From: an uncultured Arachnia sp.
GTDB lineage: Bacteria; Actinomycetota; Actinomycetes; Propionibacteriales; Propionibacteriaceae
Assembly: GCA_947493705.1 (NCBI GenBank)
Contig: CANLSH010000024.1
Coordinates: 1-52,499, forward strand
DNA: 52,499 nucleotides
Reading direction: 5' to 3'
A program made the translations under genes and the position numbers. Below are positions 25,215-33,256 of this stretch, piece after piece; positions within the stretch are counted from its first letter, which is position 1; each line of letters opens with the position of its first letter. The notes below the pieces were generated by a model that searched no databases, was not told where the DNA came from, and worked only from the letters and a program-made list of their open reading frames with translations.

Positions 25215-26836
25215 TGCGAGTCATGGCACAAGTTGCGATGGTGATGAACCTCGACAAGTGCATCGGCTGCCACACCTGTTCCGTCACGTGCAAGCAGGCG
25301 TGGACCAACAGGGCCGGCACTGAGTACGTGTGGTTCAACAATGTGGAGACCCGCCCCGGGCAGGGCTACCCGCGCCGCTACGAGGACCAGGAGAAGTGGA
25401 AGGGCGGCTGGGTCCGCACCAAGACCGGTGGTCTGCGCCTGCGCAGCGGCGGCCGGTTCCAGAAGCTGCTGTCCATTTTCGCCTCACCGGTCCAGCCCGA
25501 GCTCGATGACTATTACGAGCCGTGGACCTACGACTACGAGAACCTCGTCTCCGCTCCACTCAGCGACGACTTCCCCGTCGCCCGTCCCAAGTCACTCATC
25601 ACCGGTGAGGACACCAAGATCGAGTGGTCCGCGAACTGGGACGACTCACTGGGCGGCACCGCCGAGACCCTCGCCGAGGACCCGATCCTGCAGAAGCTCC
25701 GCAAGGAATCCTCCGAGCAGATCAAGCTCGAGTACGAGAAGTCCTTCATGTTCTTCCTGCCGCGCATCTGCGAACACTGCCTCAACCCCTCCTGCATGGC
25801 TTCCTGCCCCTCCGGCGCGATCTACAAGCGCTCCGAGGACGGCATCGTGCTGGTGGACCAGGACAAGTGCCGCGGCTGGCGCCAGTGCATCACCGGCTGC
25901 CCGTACAAGAAGATGTACTTCAACCACCGCTCCGGCAAGGCCGAGAAGTGCCACTTCTGCTACCCCCGCCTCGAAGTGGGGCTGCCAACAGTGTGCTCCG
26001 AGACCTGCGTGGGCCGGCTGCGCTACATCGGCATCATCCTCTACGACGCGGACGCCGTCACCAAGGCAGCCGCCGTCAAGGACGACCAACAGCTGTACCA
26101 GTCCCAGCTCGACATCATGCTCGACCCGCATGACCCTGACGTCATCGCAGGCGCCAGGGCTGGCGACATCCCGGAGGAGTGGATTGATGCAGCACAGCGC
26201 TCACCGGTCTATGCACTCATCAAGCACTTCAAGGTGGCGCTGCCGCTGCACCCGGAGTACCGCACCATGCCGATGGTCTGGTACATCCCGCCGCTGAGTC
26301 CCGTCGTTGATCTCCTGCGCGAGCAGGGCCACGACGCTGAGGCGCCGGGGAATCTCTTCGGCGCCATCGATGCGCTGAGGATTCCGGTGGAGTACCTCGC
26401 AGAACTCTTCACGGCCGGAGACACCGACATCGTGACACTGGTGCTGCAGAAGCTCGCCGCGATGCGGTCCTACATGCGAGGCGTGACCCTGCGCAACGAG
26501 CGCGACGAGAGCCTGGCCGAAGCTGTCGGAATGACGGGCAAAGCCATGGAACAGATGTATCGGCTCCTGGCCATCGCCAAGTACGACGAGCGCTACGTGA
26601 TCCCACCGGCCCACTACGACCAAGCCCACAACCTGGAGGAGATGGGCTGCTCGCTCGAGACCGACGGTGGCCCGGGTATGGGTCAATCGGGCCCCTTCGG
26701 TGAGGCATCGGGTGGCCCTGTGCCGGTGTCGATCGAGAGCTTCTCCAACCTGCGGGACCGGGCGAATGCCGATACGGCAGCCACCTCCGAGTCGTTGCGG
26801 GACCGCACCGGTGAACGCAACTGGGATGGGAACTGA
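25214..26836 (+). CDS. narH: Respiratory nitrate reductase beta subunit NarH
   Basis: The 540-residue electron-transfer subunit has four Fe-S clusters. CIGCHTCSVTCK is followed by the family block WTNRAGTEYVWFNNVETRPG. CEHCLNPSCMASCPSGAIYK and CRGWRQCITGCPYKK come next; the latter has Trp in place of a Cys, marking the [3Fe-4S] cluster. CHFCYPRLEVG and CSETCVGRLRYIG complete the set. The C-terminal tail of about 40 residues is Gly/Asp-rich. Translation is coupled to narG. Confidence 0.97.
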   Translation: MRVMAQVAMVMNLDKCIGCHTCSVTCKQAWTNRAGTEYVWFNNVETRPGQGYPRRYEDQEKWKGGWVRTKTGGLRLRSGGRFQKLLSIFASPVQPELDDYYEPWTYDYENLVSAPLSDDFPVARPKSLITGEDTKIEWSANWDDSLGGTAETLAEDPILQKLRKESSEQIKLEYEKSFMFFLPRICEHCLNPSCMASCPSGAIYKRSEDGIVLVDQDKCRGWRQCITGCPYKKMYFNHRSGKAEKCHFCYPRLEVGLPTVCSETCVGRLRYIGIILYDADAVTKAAAVKDDQQLYQSQLDIMLDPHDPDVIAGARAGDIPEEWIDAAQRSPVYALIKHFKVALPLHPEYRTMPMVWYIPPLSPVVDLLREQGHDAEAPGNLFGAIDALRIPVEYLAELFTAGDTDIVTLVLQKLAAMRSYMRGVTLRNERDESLAEAVGMTGKAMEQMYRLLAIAKYDERYVIPPAHYDQAHNLEEMGCSLETDGGPGMGQSGPFGEASGGPVPVSIESFSNLRDRANADTAATSESLRDRTGERNWDGN

Positions 26837-26837
26837 C

Positions 26838-27449
26838 ATGAGTCAGCGAGCCGTCGTCTACCAGGCCGCCAACCTGCTGCTCTGCTATCCGACGCAGGAA
26901 TTGGTGGAGCGTGTGCCCATGCTGCGCACCGCGCTCGCCACCACCAGTCTCGGACATCATTTCGAGCCATGGCTGGATCAGCTCACCTCACGCCCCCTGT
27001 ACGACCTCCAGTCGGACTACATCCAGGAGTTCGATCTCTCCAGGCGCCACAGTCTGCACCTGAGCTACTGGTCCGCCGGCGACACCCGTCGTCGGGGCAT
27101 GGAACTACTGGGATTCAAACAGGCGTTCCGCGCCAGTGGCGTCGATCTCACTGGAAACGCTGAACTTCCTGACTACCTGCCCGCGATTCTGGAATTCGCG
27201 GCGTGCATCGACGAGGAAGCCGGGTACGCAATGCTGCAACAGCATCGCGCCGAGATTGAGATGTTGCGGCTCAGCGTGGTGGATGATGAGTTGGTGCAGG
27301 CAGGAGTCCTGAGCGCTGTATGTGCGACTCTGCCCGGCGCCTCGCCAGTCACCCGTGACGATGCCCGCGCAATGCTGAAGTCCACCGAGAACCCCGAAAC
27401 AGTCGGGCTCCAGTTCCTGACACTGCTCCCCACCCGCACCGGAGGCTGA
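26838..27449 (+). CDS. narJ: Nitrate reductase assembly chaperone NarJ
   Basis: This 203-residue helical protein belongs to the TorD-like NarJ/DMSOR chaperone family. It has AANLLLCYPTQEL at the start, DYIQEFDLSRRHSLHLSYW near 57-75, then DTRRRGMELLGFKQAF and LPDYLPAILEFAA. It binds NarG for cofactor insertion and membrane targeting. The ATG follows the narH stop by 1 bp and narI begins 1 bp after its stop. Confidence 0.95.
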   Translation: MSQRAVVYQAANLLLCYPTQELVERVPMLRTALATTSLGHHFEPWLDQLTSRPLYDLQSDYIQEFDLSRRHSLHLSYWSAGDTRRRGMELLGFKQAFRASGVDLTGNAELPDYLPAILEFAACIDEEAGYAMLQQHRAEIEMLRLSVVDDELVQAGVLSAVCATLPGASPVTRDDARAMLKSTENPETVGLQFLTLLPTRTGG

Positions 27450-27450
27450 C

Positions 27451-28221
27451 ATGGATGTATTCCTATGGGGCGTCCTGCCCTACCTGACGGCACTGATCCT
27501 CATCGGTGGACTGTTCTGGCGCTACAAGTACGACCAGTTCGGATGGACCACCCGGTCATCACAGCTGTATGAGTCGAAGATCCTGCGGATTGCCTCGCCC
27601 TTGTTCCACTACGCGATCTTCGTGGTGCTGGGCGGCCACCTCGTGGGGCTCTTCATCCCCAAGAGCTGGACCGACGCCATTGGTATCTCCCAGGAGGCGT
27701 ACCACTGGACAGCACTGACGCTTGGCATGATCGCCGGCATCGCGACGCTGGTGGGCATCGCAATGCTCATCTACCGCCGTCGCACCACAGGCCCAGTCTT
27801 CATGGCCACCACGAAGAACGACAAAGCAATGTATCTGATCCTCGTCGGCGCCCTGGTACTCGGAATGTGGGCCACCCTGACCGGCGACACCACCGCCAGC
27901 GGCGAAGAACACAACTACCGGGAAACGGTCTCCATCTGGTTCCGGTCGCTGTTCATCTTCCAACCTAAGATCGACGCCATGGCCGCCGCCACCATCCAGT
28001 TCAAGATCCATATCCTGGTGGCCTTCCTGCTGTTCGCCTCCATGCCCTTCACCCGCTTGGTGCACTCCTTCACGGTCCCACTTCACTTCTTCTTCCGCCC
28101 GTACATGGTGTACCGCTCCCGTCCCACCAGCGAGGAGAGCACTCGTACGCATGGCCGTGGCTGGGACAAGATCGGCACTCCTGATCGGGTCAAAAAGGGC
28201 GACGACGTCTACAAGCCCTGA
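27451..28221 (+). CDS. narI: Respiratory nitrate reductase gamma subunit NarI (diheme cytochrome b)
   Basis: The 256-residue membrane protein has five helices and oxidises menaquinol for NarGH. Heme-ligand histidines appear in LFHYAIFVVLGGHLVGL, and in KIHILVAFLL with TRLVHSFTVPLHFFFRPY. It closes narGHJI; narK follows after 44 bp with its own GTG start. Confidence 0.96.
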   Translation: MDVFLWGVLPYLTALILIGGLFWRYKYDQFGWTTRSSQLYESKILRIASPLFHYAIFVVLGGHLVGLFIPKSWTDAIGISQEAYHWTALTLGMIAGIATLVGIAMLIYRRRTTGPVFMATTKNDKAMYLILVGALVLGMWATLTGDTTASGEEHNYRETVSIWFRSLFIFQPKIDAMAAATIQFKIHILVAFLLFASMPFTRLVHSFTVPLHFFFRPYMVYRSRPTSEESTRTHGRGWDKIGTPDRVKKGDDVYKP

Positions 28222-28265
28222 GTCCTCCACTCACCTTCCATCACATCGAAAGAAAGAGCACCCAC

Positions 28266-29657
28266 GTGAGCGCTGCAGCCCGCACCGGAAAAGAATGGTT
28301 GACCTCCTGGGATCCGGAGGATGAGGACAACTGGGACAAGAAGCTCGCGTGGGCGACGCTGTGGATCACCACCTTCACCCTCACCATGTGTTTCATCACA
28401 TGGTTCCTGCCCAGCGCAATCATTCCGCAGCTGAATGCCATCGGCTATGAGTTCACCAAGTCGCAGCTGTACTGGATGGCGTCCATGCCGGGGCTCGCCG
28501 CGGGTCTGCTGCGACTGGTGTGGATGGTGCTCCCCCCGATCCTCGGCACCCGCAAGCTGGTGACGCTCACCACGCTGCTGTTGGTCTTCCCGTTGCTCGG
28601 ATGGGGCGTCCGCGTCATCGAACCCACGGCTCCCTACTGGGAGTTGATGGTGCTCTCCTTCCTCGCCGGCATTGGCGGCGGGGCATTCTCCGGCTTCATG
28701 CCGTCGACGTCGTACTTCTTCCCCAAGAGGCTCCAAGGCTTGGCGCTCGGCCTGCAGGGTGGCCTCGGCAACTTTGGCGTGTCCATCGTTCAGCTGCTCA
28801 CACCATGGCTCATCGGTTTCTCGATGCTGGCCTTCCTCGGCAGCAGCCAGACGCTGGTGCAGGCCGGCAAGGAGAACCGGGACGTCTGGTACCAGAACGC
28901 GGCATTCATCTGGATCCCCATCATCATCCTCGGCGCCATCCTGGCGTGGACCATGCTGAAGTCCGTCCCGGTCACCGCCAACATCCGCCAGCAGTTCGAC
29001 ATCTTCAAGAACCAGGACACCTGGTGGATGACACTGCTCTACATCATGACCTTCGGAACATTCTCCGGGCTGGCCGCCCAGTTCGGTCTGTTGATGAACA
29101 ACCTCTACGGCGCCGGCAATGAAGCCATCGTCTCCGGCACGGGGGTCACGGCAGAGGTGTTGGTGGATGGATACAGCTTGCCCGTCGCCTCAGCGTTCGT
29201 TTTCCTCGGCCCCCTGGTCGGCGCAGGTGCTCGCGTGGTCTTCTCACCGCTCACCGACCGCTGGGGCGGAGCCGTCTGGACGCTCATCTCCGGTATCGGA
29301 ATCGTGGTCTCCATCGCGTTCACCATGACAGCCCTGGTCCCCGACACTTCATCCGCTGCTGCACTCGACGCCGGCTTCGACCGATTCCTGTGGGGCATGC
29401 TGGCGATCTTCCTGTTCTCCGGCATCGGCAACGCCTCCACGTTCAAGCAGATGCCCATGATCTTCGAGCGCCGACAGGCGGGTGGAGTCATCGGCTGGAC
29501 GGCGGCCATCGCAGCTTTCGGTCCGTTCTTCTTCGGCCTCGGTCTGGCCTTCGTCGGCGTCTTCGTCTTCTACGCCATCGGCCTCGTCTGGGCGCTCATG
29601 TGCATCGGCATCACGTGGTGGCGGTACGCGCGGCCCGGAGCGCCCAAACCCTCCTAG
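28266..29657 (+). CDS. narK: Nitrate/nitrite transporter NarK (first copy)
   Basis: This 463-residue major facilitator has about 12 helices and NNP-family signatures: the substrate Arg in GLLRLVWMVLPPILGTRK, GLGNFGVSIVQLLTPWLIG as the first nitrate signature and GGVIGWTAAIAAFGPFFFG as the second. The GTG at 28266 is preceded by AAGAAAGAG. It should import nitrate and/or export nitrite for narGHJI just upstream. Its last 17 codons and terminator are duplicated downstream (see the 87-bp repeat). Confidence 0.94.
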   Translation: MSAAARTGKEWLTSWDPEDEDNWDKKLAWATLWITTFTLTMCFITWFLPSAIIPQLNAIGYEFTKSQLYWMASMPGLAAGLLRLVWMVLPPILGTRKLVTLTTLLLVFPLLGWGVRVIEPTAPYWELMVLSFLAGIGGGAFSGFMPSTSYFFPKRLQGLALGLQGGLGNFGVSIVQLLTPWLIGFSMLAFLGSSQTLVQAGKENRDVWYQNAAFIWIPIIILGAILAWTMLKSVPVTANIRQQFDIFKNQDTWWMTLLYIMTFGTFSGLAAQFGLLMNNLYGAGNEAIVSGTGVTAEVLVDGYSLPVASAFVFLGPLVGAGARVVFSPLTDRWGGAVWTLISGIGIVVSIAFTMTALVPDTSSAAALDAGFDRFLWGMLAIFLFSGIGNASTFKQMPMIFERRQAGGVIGWTAAIAAFGPFFFGLGLAFVGVFVFYAIGLVWALMCIGITWWRYARPGAPKPS

Positions 29658-29666
29658 TCACATGTT

Positions 29667-29687
29667 GCCGCCTGAAAAGACGGCGGC
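29667..29687. terminator. narK terminator hairpin, copy 1
   Basis: GCCGCC, loop TGAAAAGAC, GGCGGC: a 6-bp stem 9 bp after the narK stop. On the minus strand the loop is T-rich (GTCTTTTCA). No strong T-run follows, so termination is probably modest. Confidence 0.5.
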
Positions 29688-29753
29688 TGCATCGGGATCA
29701 CGTGGTGGCGGTACGCGCGGCCCGGAGCGCCAAAACCCTCCTAGTCACATGTT

Positions 29754-29774
29754 GCCGCCTGAAAAGACGGCGGC
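29754..29774. terminator. narK terminator hairpin, duplicated copy 2
   Basis: The stem and loop are identical to copy 1, 87 bp downstream, and lie before the end of the converging ATPase gene at 29855. Confidence 0.5.
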
Positions 29775-29854
29775 TGCATCGGCATCACGTGGTGGCGGTA
29801 CGCGCGGCCCGGAGCCGCCAAGCCGTCTTGAGTCTTGGGACGCGCGGGCTCTCA

Positions 29855-31777
29855 CTACGTCCGTGATGCGGCCAGCTCCCGGACCGGCCTTGGCGTCGCG
29901 GTGGCGGCGAGGAGCTGCTTGCGCCGGAGCAGACGCATCGCATTCGCAATCACGATCAGGACGGATGCTTCGTGGACGAGCATCCCGACGGCCATGGTCA
30001 CCCCGCCAAAGAGGACTCCGCCCAGGAGCAGTGCGACGGTGATCAGGGCAATGGCGATGTTCTGACGCATGACAGCCACCGTGCGCTTCGCCAGGGAGAT
30101 GGCCTCGGGAAGCTTGAGGAGATTGTCGCCCATGAGTGCGATGTCTGCAGTTTCCACCGCCACGGCGGATCCAGCGGCACCCATCGCCACTCCGATGTCG
30201 GCTGTGGCCAGGGCAGGGGCATCGTTCACGCCATCACCCACCATGGCCACGACATGACCATTGGCCTGCAACTCAGCCACGGCGTCAAGCTTGTCCTCAG
30301 GCAGCAGTCCAGCCCGGACTTCATCCACCCCCGTGGCATTCGCTATGGCGTGCGCCACCAACTGTGAGTCTCCGGTGAGCATGACAACCTTCTTCACCCC
30401 CGCCCCGTGGAGGTTCTCCACCATGGCGGCAGCGTCGGTGCGGACCTGATCAGCCACTGCCACCACGCCGGCCACAGCGCCGTCGACAGCCACGATCATC
30501 GCTGTCCTGCCAGCGGCGGCGAGCCTGTCGACTTCTGCGGCGGCACTGGCATTGTCTGCCACCCCGAACTGTTCCAGCAGTGCCACGTTCCCGATCAGGA
30601 CGCGGTGACCGCCCGTGGTAGCGGTGATGCCCTTTCCGGGCACCGGCTCGGTGGCTTCCGGCAGACCCGTCACGCGTAGACCTTCGGTCCTGGCTGCGTC
30701 CAGGATGGGACGAGCCAGAGGGTGCTCGGAGCCAGCTTCGGCACGGGCGGCCCACGTCAGAACCTCAGCGCGATCCATGGCCGGATTCAGCACCACGACG
30801 TCGGTCAGCTCCGGGCGGCCCTCGGTCAGGGTGCCGGTCTTGTCCACTGCGACGGCGTCGATCCGGGCGGAGTTCTCGAGGAACTCCCCACCCTTGATGA
30901 GGATGCCGTCCTTGGCCGCGCGTCCGATGCCAGCCACGATGGCGACCGGGATGGAGATGACCAGCGCGCCGGGGCAGCCGATCACCAGCAGGGTCAGAGC
31001 GAGCACGACGTTGCCAGTGGCAACTCCCACGATGAGGGCCAGCGCCATGATGGCTGGGGTGTACCAGGCGGAGAAGCGGTCCATGAACACCTGGGTCTTC
31101 GCCTTGGCGTCCTGCGCCTCCTCGACGCGGTGGATGATCCGTGCGAGCGTCGTGTCCGCCCCAACCCCGGTGGCCCGCACCTGGAGGAACCCACCGCGCG
31201 AAACTGTCCCAGCAAAGACCTTGTCATCCGTTGATTTCTCCACCGGCATGGATTCACCCGTGATGGAGGCCTCGTCCAGGGCTCCGGTGCCGCCGACGAC
31301 AGTTCCGTCGACGGGTACTTTGGCGCCGTTTTTGACAAGGACGATCTCACCCATGCCCACGCTGCCGGCCGGAACCTCGACTTGTTCATCGTCGCGCATG
31401 ACGACGGCGACGTCGGGAGCAACGGCGACCAACTCAGCCAGCGCCGAGCGGGTCTTGTTCAGTGTCGCGGATTCAAGAGCATGACCGATCGCGAACAGGA
31501 AGGTCACTGCAGCAGCCTCCCAGTAGTTCGCGATGATGATGGCGCCGATAGCCGCCACCGAGACGAGCAGGTCAATCCCGATGACCTTGGCCATCAGGGC
31601 CCGGGCGGCGCTGAGCACGATGCGGTAGCCCGCAACAACCGCGGCAGCGATCATGAAGATGTCGCCCCACAGGCTGGAACCCAGGACACCTGAGGCTAAG
31701 AAGGAGATCAGGATCAGTAGTCCTGAGATGGCTGGGACGGCCCATCGGCCGTGCACCCAGCGCTGGAATGCGTTCAT
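29855..31777 (-). CDS. Heavy-metal P1B-type ATPase with CPG metal motif
   Basis: This 640-residue membrane pump has about eight helices and no N-terminal HMA domain. The actuator loop is SITGESMPVEKS. The helix-6 metal site reads VIGCPGALVIS (C268-P-G) instead of CPC. The phosphorylation site is DKTGTLTEG (D312), the SEHPLARP motif has the HP dipeptide at 352-353, and the hinge is MVGDGVNDAPAL. CPG-type pumps are not assigned by motif alone; copper, zinc or cobalt are possible. The upstream FNR-type box shared with the HMA gene suggests induction under low oxygen, perhaps to handle copper for NirK or other cuproenzymes. Confidence 0.85.
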   Translation of the reverse strand: MNAFQRWVHGRWAVPAISGLLILISFLASGVLGSSLWGDIFMIAAAVVAGYRIVLSAARALMAKVIGIDLLVSVAAIGAIIIANYWEAAAVTFLFAIGHALESATLNKTRSALAELVAVAPDVAVVMRDDEQVEVPAGSVGMGEIVLVKNGAKVPVDGTVVGGTGALDEASITGESMPVEKSTDDKVFAGTVSRGGFLQVRATGVGADTTLARIIHRVEEAQDAKAKTQVFMDRFSAWYTPAIMALALIVGVATGNVVLALTLLVIGCPGALVISIPVAIVAGIGRAAKDGILIKGGEFLENSARIDAVAVDKTGTLTEGRPELTDVVVLNPAMDRAEVLTWAARAEAGSEHPLARPILDAARTEGLRVTGLPEATEPVPGKGITATTGGHRVLIGNVALLEQFGVADNASAAAEVDRLAAAGRTAMIVAVDGAVAGVVAVADQVRTDAAAMVENLHGAGVKKVVMLTGDSQLVAHAIANATGVDEVRAGLLPEDKLDAVAELQANGHVVAMVGDGVNDAPALATADIGVAMGAAGSAVAVETADIALMGDNLLKLPEAISLAKRTVAVMRQNIAIALITVALLLGGVLFGGVTMAVGMLVHEASVLIVIANAMRLLRRKQLLAATATPRPVRELAASRT

Positions 31778-31833
31778 GGTTGAGTCCTTTTGTTTGATTC
31801 GTGTCCCCGCCCACGGGGCATTGGATACCTACG

Positions 31834-31839
31834 ACGCTA
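31834..31839 (-). promoter_or_regulatory. -10 element of the P-type ATPase gene
   Basis: TAGCGT on the minus strand. It begins 29.5 bp from the centre of the FNR-type box at 31862-31875, placing the box near -41.5 (class II geometry). Confidence 0.55.
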
Positions 31840-31861
31840 CGAATATCCACCGATGCGGACC

Positions 31862-31875
31862 ATGACGCAGCTCAA
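31862..31875 (-). promoter_or_regulatory. FNR-type box upstream of the P-type ATPase gene
   Basis: The minus strand reads TTGAG-CTGC-GTCAT, close to the FNR/DNR pattern TTGAT-N4-(A/G)TCAA. It lies within a longer block (GGTTGATTGA, then CTGCGTCATGG) that is nearly identical upstream of the HMA gene. Confidence 0.6.
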
Positions 31876-31926
31876 TCAACCGCAGGATGGTCAGACATCA
31901 TCGGATTCGTTGCGCCGATCGCGCAA

Positions 31927-31968
31927 AGCGCCACCGCGCACGGTCGTGTGACTGTCCGCGATGGCGCT
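31927..31968 (-). terminator. Hairpin downstream of the HMA gene
   Basis: AGCGCCA/TGGCGCT pairs over 7 bp, then after a mismatch CGCG/CGCG, then AC/GT, around a loop of about 12 nt. On the minus strand it is followed by TTTGCG. It separates the HMA gene from the ATPase promoter. Confidence 0.55.
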
Positions 31969-31979
31969 GGCGGAGTGTG

Positions 31980-32219
31980 TCAGAAGGCCGACGGACGTGC
32001 CACGTAGCCGGCCTTGGCGACGGCGGAGACGAGATCCTCCACCGACACGACCGTCGGATCGTGATCGATCTCGATGCGAGCCGATGAGAACTGGACCTTG
32101 ACGGAGTCAACCCCCTTGAGTCGTCCGATCTGCTTCTCGATCTTGTTCACGCAGGACGGGCAGGAGAAACCCTCGGCACGCAGGAGGGTGCGGGTGGTGG
32201 TGGAAGCATTGGTGCTCAT
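31980..32219 (-). CDS. Small HMA-domain metallochaperone
   Basis: This 79-residue single-domain protein has the betaalphabeta HMA fold with metal motif GFSCPSCVNKIEKQIGRL (CPSC in place of the commoner MxCxxC). The body is KGVDSVKVQFSSARIEID and ends EDLVSAVAKAGY. Such proteins carry Cu+ or Zn2+ to P1B ATPases. AAAGGA lies 9 nt before ATG 32219. It supplies in trans the domain that the neighbouring ATPase lacks, and both share the same promoter arrangement. Confidence 0.88.
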   Translation of the reverse strand: MSTNASTTTRTLLRAEGFSCPSCVNKIEKQIGRLKGVDSVKVQFSSARIEIDHDPTVVSVEDLVSAVAKAGYVARPSAF

Positions 32220-32274
32220 GATGATGTGTCCTTTCATGTGACTTGGCCCCACATCTCGTGGGGTGATGACTACC

Positions 32275-32280
32275 AAGCTA
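32275..32280 (-). promoter_or_regulatory. -10 element of the HMA gene
   Basis: TAGCTT on the minus strand, beginning 29.5 bp from the centre of the FNR-type box at 32303-32316, the same spacing as at the ATPase promoter. Confidence 0.55.
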
Positions 32281-32302
32281 CGAGGACTGTCGCGAACCAT
32301 CC

Positions 32303-32316
32303 ATGACGCAGATCAA
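32303..32316 (-). promoter_or_regulatory. FNR-type box upstream of the HMA gene
   Basis: The minus strand reads TTGAT-CTGC-GTCAT. The first half-site matches the FNR consensus fully. The recognition helix of the adjacent regulator has the matching E-xx-SR residues. Confidence 0.65.
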
Positions 32317-32369
32317 TCAACCGCAAACTGGTGTGGACGCCACCTTTGCGGGACCCCCAATCCGTCAGA

Positions 32370-33194
32370 TCAGGCATTCTCGCCACCCACAGCCGCCAAG
32401 CGGTTGCGATCGAGAACAGATGTCCAGCGACGTCCCGACTCGATGATGCCGTCCTTGCGCAGCTGGCTCATCACCCGTGACACGGATTCCGGTGTTGACC
32501 CGGTCATACCGGCGAGGTCGGCCCGGGACAGGGGCAACTGGATCAGACTGGCACCACCTGCACGCTCATGACCGAACTTGTCCACCAGCCGCAACAAGGT
32601 CGTGGCAACGCGTTCCGCAACGGTCGCGGTGGACTGCTGGGTCAGACCCGTTCGGGCCTGCGTCAGCAGGGCCGCCGTGTCGTCCAAAGCCCTCAGTGCC
32701 ACGTCGGGATGCTGCTTCATGACGTCACGAAATGCGGTGCCGTCAATTCGAAGCGCGCAGGTGGTACTCATCGCTTCAACAGTTTCCGGGTATGTGGGCT
32801 GCCCCAAGGACTGCAGACCACCGAAAAGATCTCCGGGGGCCAGGAGATCAACGACGACGTCCTTGCCCTCAGTCGTCGGCCGGGACGCCTTGGCCCACCC
32901 TGCGGCCATCACGAAGAGGTGTTGCGACGGTTCACCAGCGCTGTACAGCAGTTCACCCTCTGCCCATGCCAGGGAGATCATGTGCTCGTCGATGTCCACG
33001 AGTTCATCGCGGGAGAGGTCGGCGAACAGAGGTGTCCGGGACAGCACACGCATTCGCACCGGTGCAGGACACTCGTGCGGCTCGGCACAATTCGAGCGCA
33101 GAGGAGTACGACGCCGGGTCGAAGCCACTTTCACAGGACGGTTGATCGGTGCGCGGACTTCCTGGGCCCCGGCGGTGTTCGGTGCCTTGATCAT
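32370..33194 (-). CDS. Crp/Fnr-family regulator, FNR-like with three candidate Fe-S cysteines
   Basis: This 274-residue protein has a basic N-terminus and then C36 and C42 (NCAEPHECPAPVR), spaced like C23 and C29 of E. coli FNR. A cyclic-nucleotide-type beta barrel follows, with C146 (STTCALRID) at the position of FNR C122. The C-terminal HTH is LSRADLAGMTGSTPESVSR, whose recognition helix keeps the E-xx-SR residues that contact TTGAT half-sites. A fourth Cys at the first FNR position is missing, as in some three-Cys FNR proteins. I infer an oxygen- or NO-sensing activator of the nearby metal and respiration genes. ATG 33194 has GAAAGTGGG upstream; the frame also extends to 33248. Confidence 0.85.
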   Translation of the reverse strand: MIKAPNTAGAQEVRAPINRPVKVASTRRRTPLRSNCAEPHECPAPVRMRVLSRTPLFADLSRDELVDIDEHMISLAWAEGELLYSAGEPSQHLFVMAAGWAKASRPTTEGKDVVVDLLAPGDLFGGLQSLGQPTYPETVEAMSTTCALRIDGTAFRDVMKQHPDVALRALDDTAALLTQARTGLTQQSTATVAERVATTLLRLVDKFGHERAGGASLIQLPLSRADLAGMTGSTPESVSRVMSQLRKDGIIESGRRWTSVLDRNRLAAVGGENA

Positions 33195-33256
33195 GGTGCC
33201 CACTTTCGGTTGCGGACTGCGATGTATCTGCTCACTACTGGACTGCACAACCTTGA

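Larger units (their letters stand above)
29601..29826 (+). repeat. Tandem 87-bp repeat covering the narK 3' end and terminator, 2.5 copies
   Basis: TGCATCGG recurs at 29601, 29688 and 29775, exactly 87 bp apart. Units 1 and 2 match at all but a few positions. They run through TCACGTGGTGGCGGTACGCG (the WWRYARP codons), the narK stop (TAG 29655-29657 in unit 1), CACATG and a GCCGCC/GGCGGC hairpin. Unit 3 matches until CCCGGAGC near 29815 and then diverges. Only unit 1 belongs to narK; the others are copies of its tail and hairpin. Confidence 0.9.

Noticed and set aside
29390..29866. His/Arg-rich repeat protein ORF overlapping the narK end
   Set aside because: The apparent repeats come from the 87-bp DNA duplication read in a non-coding frame; the upstream part is a shadow of narK.
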